A stretch of 6,281 nt of DNA from Chitinophagaceae bacterium (lineage in GTDB: Bacteria; Bacteroidota; Bacteroidia; Chitinophagales; Chitinophagaceae), in NCBI GenBank assembly GCA_003509845.1, contig DOMR01000247.1, positions 1 to 6,281 of the forward strand, written 5' to 3'. The stretch's first letter is position 1; each line of letters begins with the position of its first letter. Below, piece after piece: positions 6,052-6,281 of this stretch. A program made the position numbers and the translations under genes. The notes beneath the pieces were generated by a model. The model was given only the letters and a program-made list of their open reading frames with translations. It had not been told where the DNA came from and did no database searches.

Positions 6052-6281
6052 TTTCCGTTTTCCAAGGGCGGCGTGGGTGTATTCCAAATGCGCCAACTTT
6101 CCTCCGCTTGTATATGTAACATAGCTAAGCCATTTTGCACAGTAGCCCCTTGCGACAATCCTTTTTTCATAAATAATGTTTCGGCAGGGTTGTAAATTAA
6201 ATCATACAAATGATGTTGTGCGGTGATTGCATCATAAGGCAAGCTGGGTAGTTCATCTACATTCGGATACATACCTACTGG
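6048..6281 (-). CDS. aroE: Shikimate dehydrogenase, C-terminal part (cut by window edge)
   Basis: AroE reduces 3-dehydroshikimate to shikimate with NADPH in the chorismate pathway. Only the last 77 codons are present. The frame is open to the window end and reads PVGMYPNVDE at the edge, the conserved (T)P-x-GM loop after the NADP domain, so the Met at 6272 is internal and not a start. Downstream are LYDLIYNPAETLF, GATVQNGLAMLHIQAEESW and a short tail ending ENGN. The YDLIYNP and NGL-x-ML-x-xQA motifs are diagnostic of the AroE C-terminus; the Gln of HIQAE is a conserved shikimate-site residue. The catalytic Lys/Asp pair lies outside the window. The gene converges on rdgB with a 4-nt stop overlap. 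Confidence 0.93.
   Translation of the reverse strand, partial: PVGMYPNVDELPSLPYDAITAQHHLYDLIYNPAETLFMKKGLSQGATVQNGLAMLHIQAEESWRIWNTPTPPLENGN

Overview
The window is a stretch of chromosomal housekeeping DNA from a member of the Bacteroidota, most likely of the Chitinophagaceae type. This rests on AT-rich DNA, start codons without Shine-Dalgarno sequences, a textbook Bacteroidota promoter (TTTG, 19-nt spacer, TAnnTTTG) in front of rpsL, and the character of the EF-G and AroE sequences. The family-level placement is inference. There are no mobile elements, CRISPR arrays, tRNA or rRNA genes.

Layout. On the minus strand, reading from high to low coordinates: the C-terminal end of shikimate dehydrogenase aroE (6281-6048, cut by the window edge), then, after the plus-strand gene pair, the branched-chain aminotransferase ilvE (4658-3597), ribosomal protein S12 rpsL (3418-3038), S7 rpsG (3006-2539) and elongation factor G fusA (2306-156). 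On the plus strand, divergent from ilvE, lies a two-gene unit with a 3-nt gap: a 232-residue protein I read as a divergent DNA polymerase III psi (HolD)-like protein (4759-5457), followed by rdgB, the house-cleaning XTP/dITP pyrophosphatase (5461-6051). rdgB and aroE converge and their stop codons overlap by 4 bases.

Transcription. The sequence supports three separate minus-strand units. ilvE ends at a hairpin plus T-tract at 3516-3568. rpsL-rpsG starts from the canonical promoter at 3466-3496 and ends at a very strong intrinsic terminator at 2488-2516. fusA then appears to start from its own -7 element at 2374-2381 and ends in two tandem hairpins (110-156 and 64-95). The classical str operon is therefore split between rpsG and fusA, and no tuf or rpsJ gene follows fusA within the window.

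No gene-free stretch exceeds 300 bases. The longest are 2307-2538 (terminator plus fusA promoter and leader), 3419-3596 (ilvE terminator plus rpsL promoter), 1-155 (fusA terminators and small AT-rich palindromes) and 4659-4758 (divergent promoter region). The most interesting item is the HolD-like candidate; the rest is ordinary core genome. I found no convincing evidence of a wholly new biological system.
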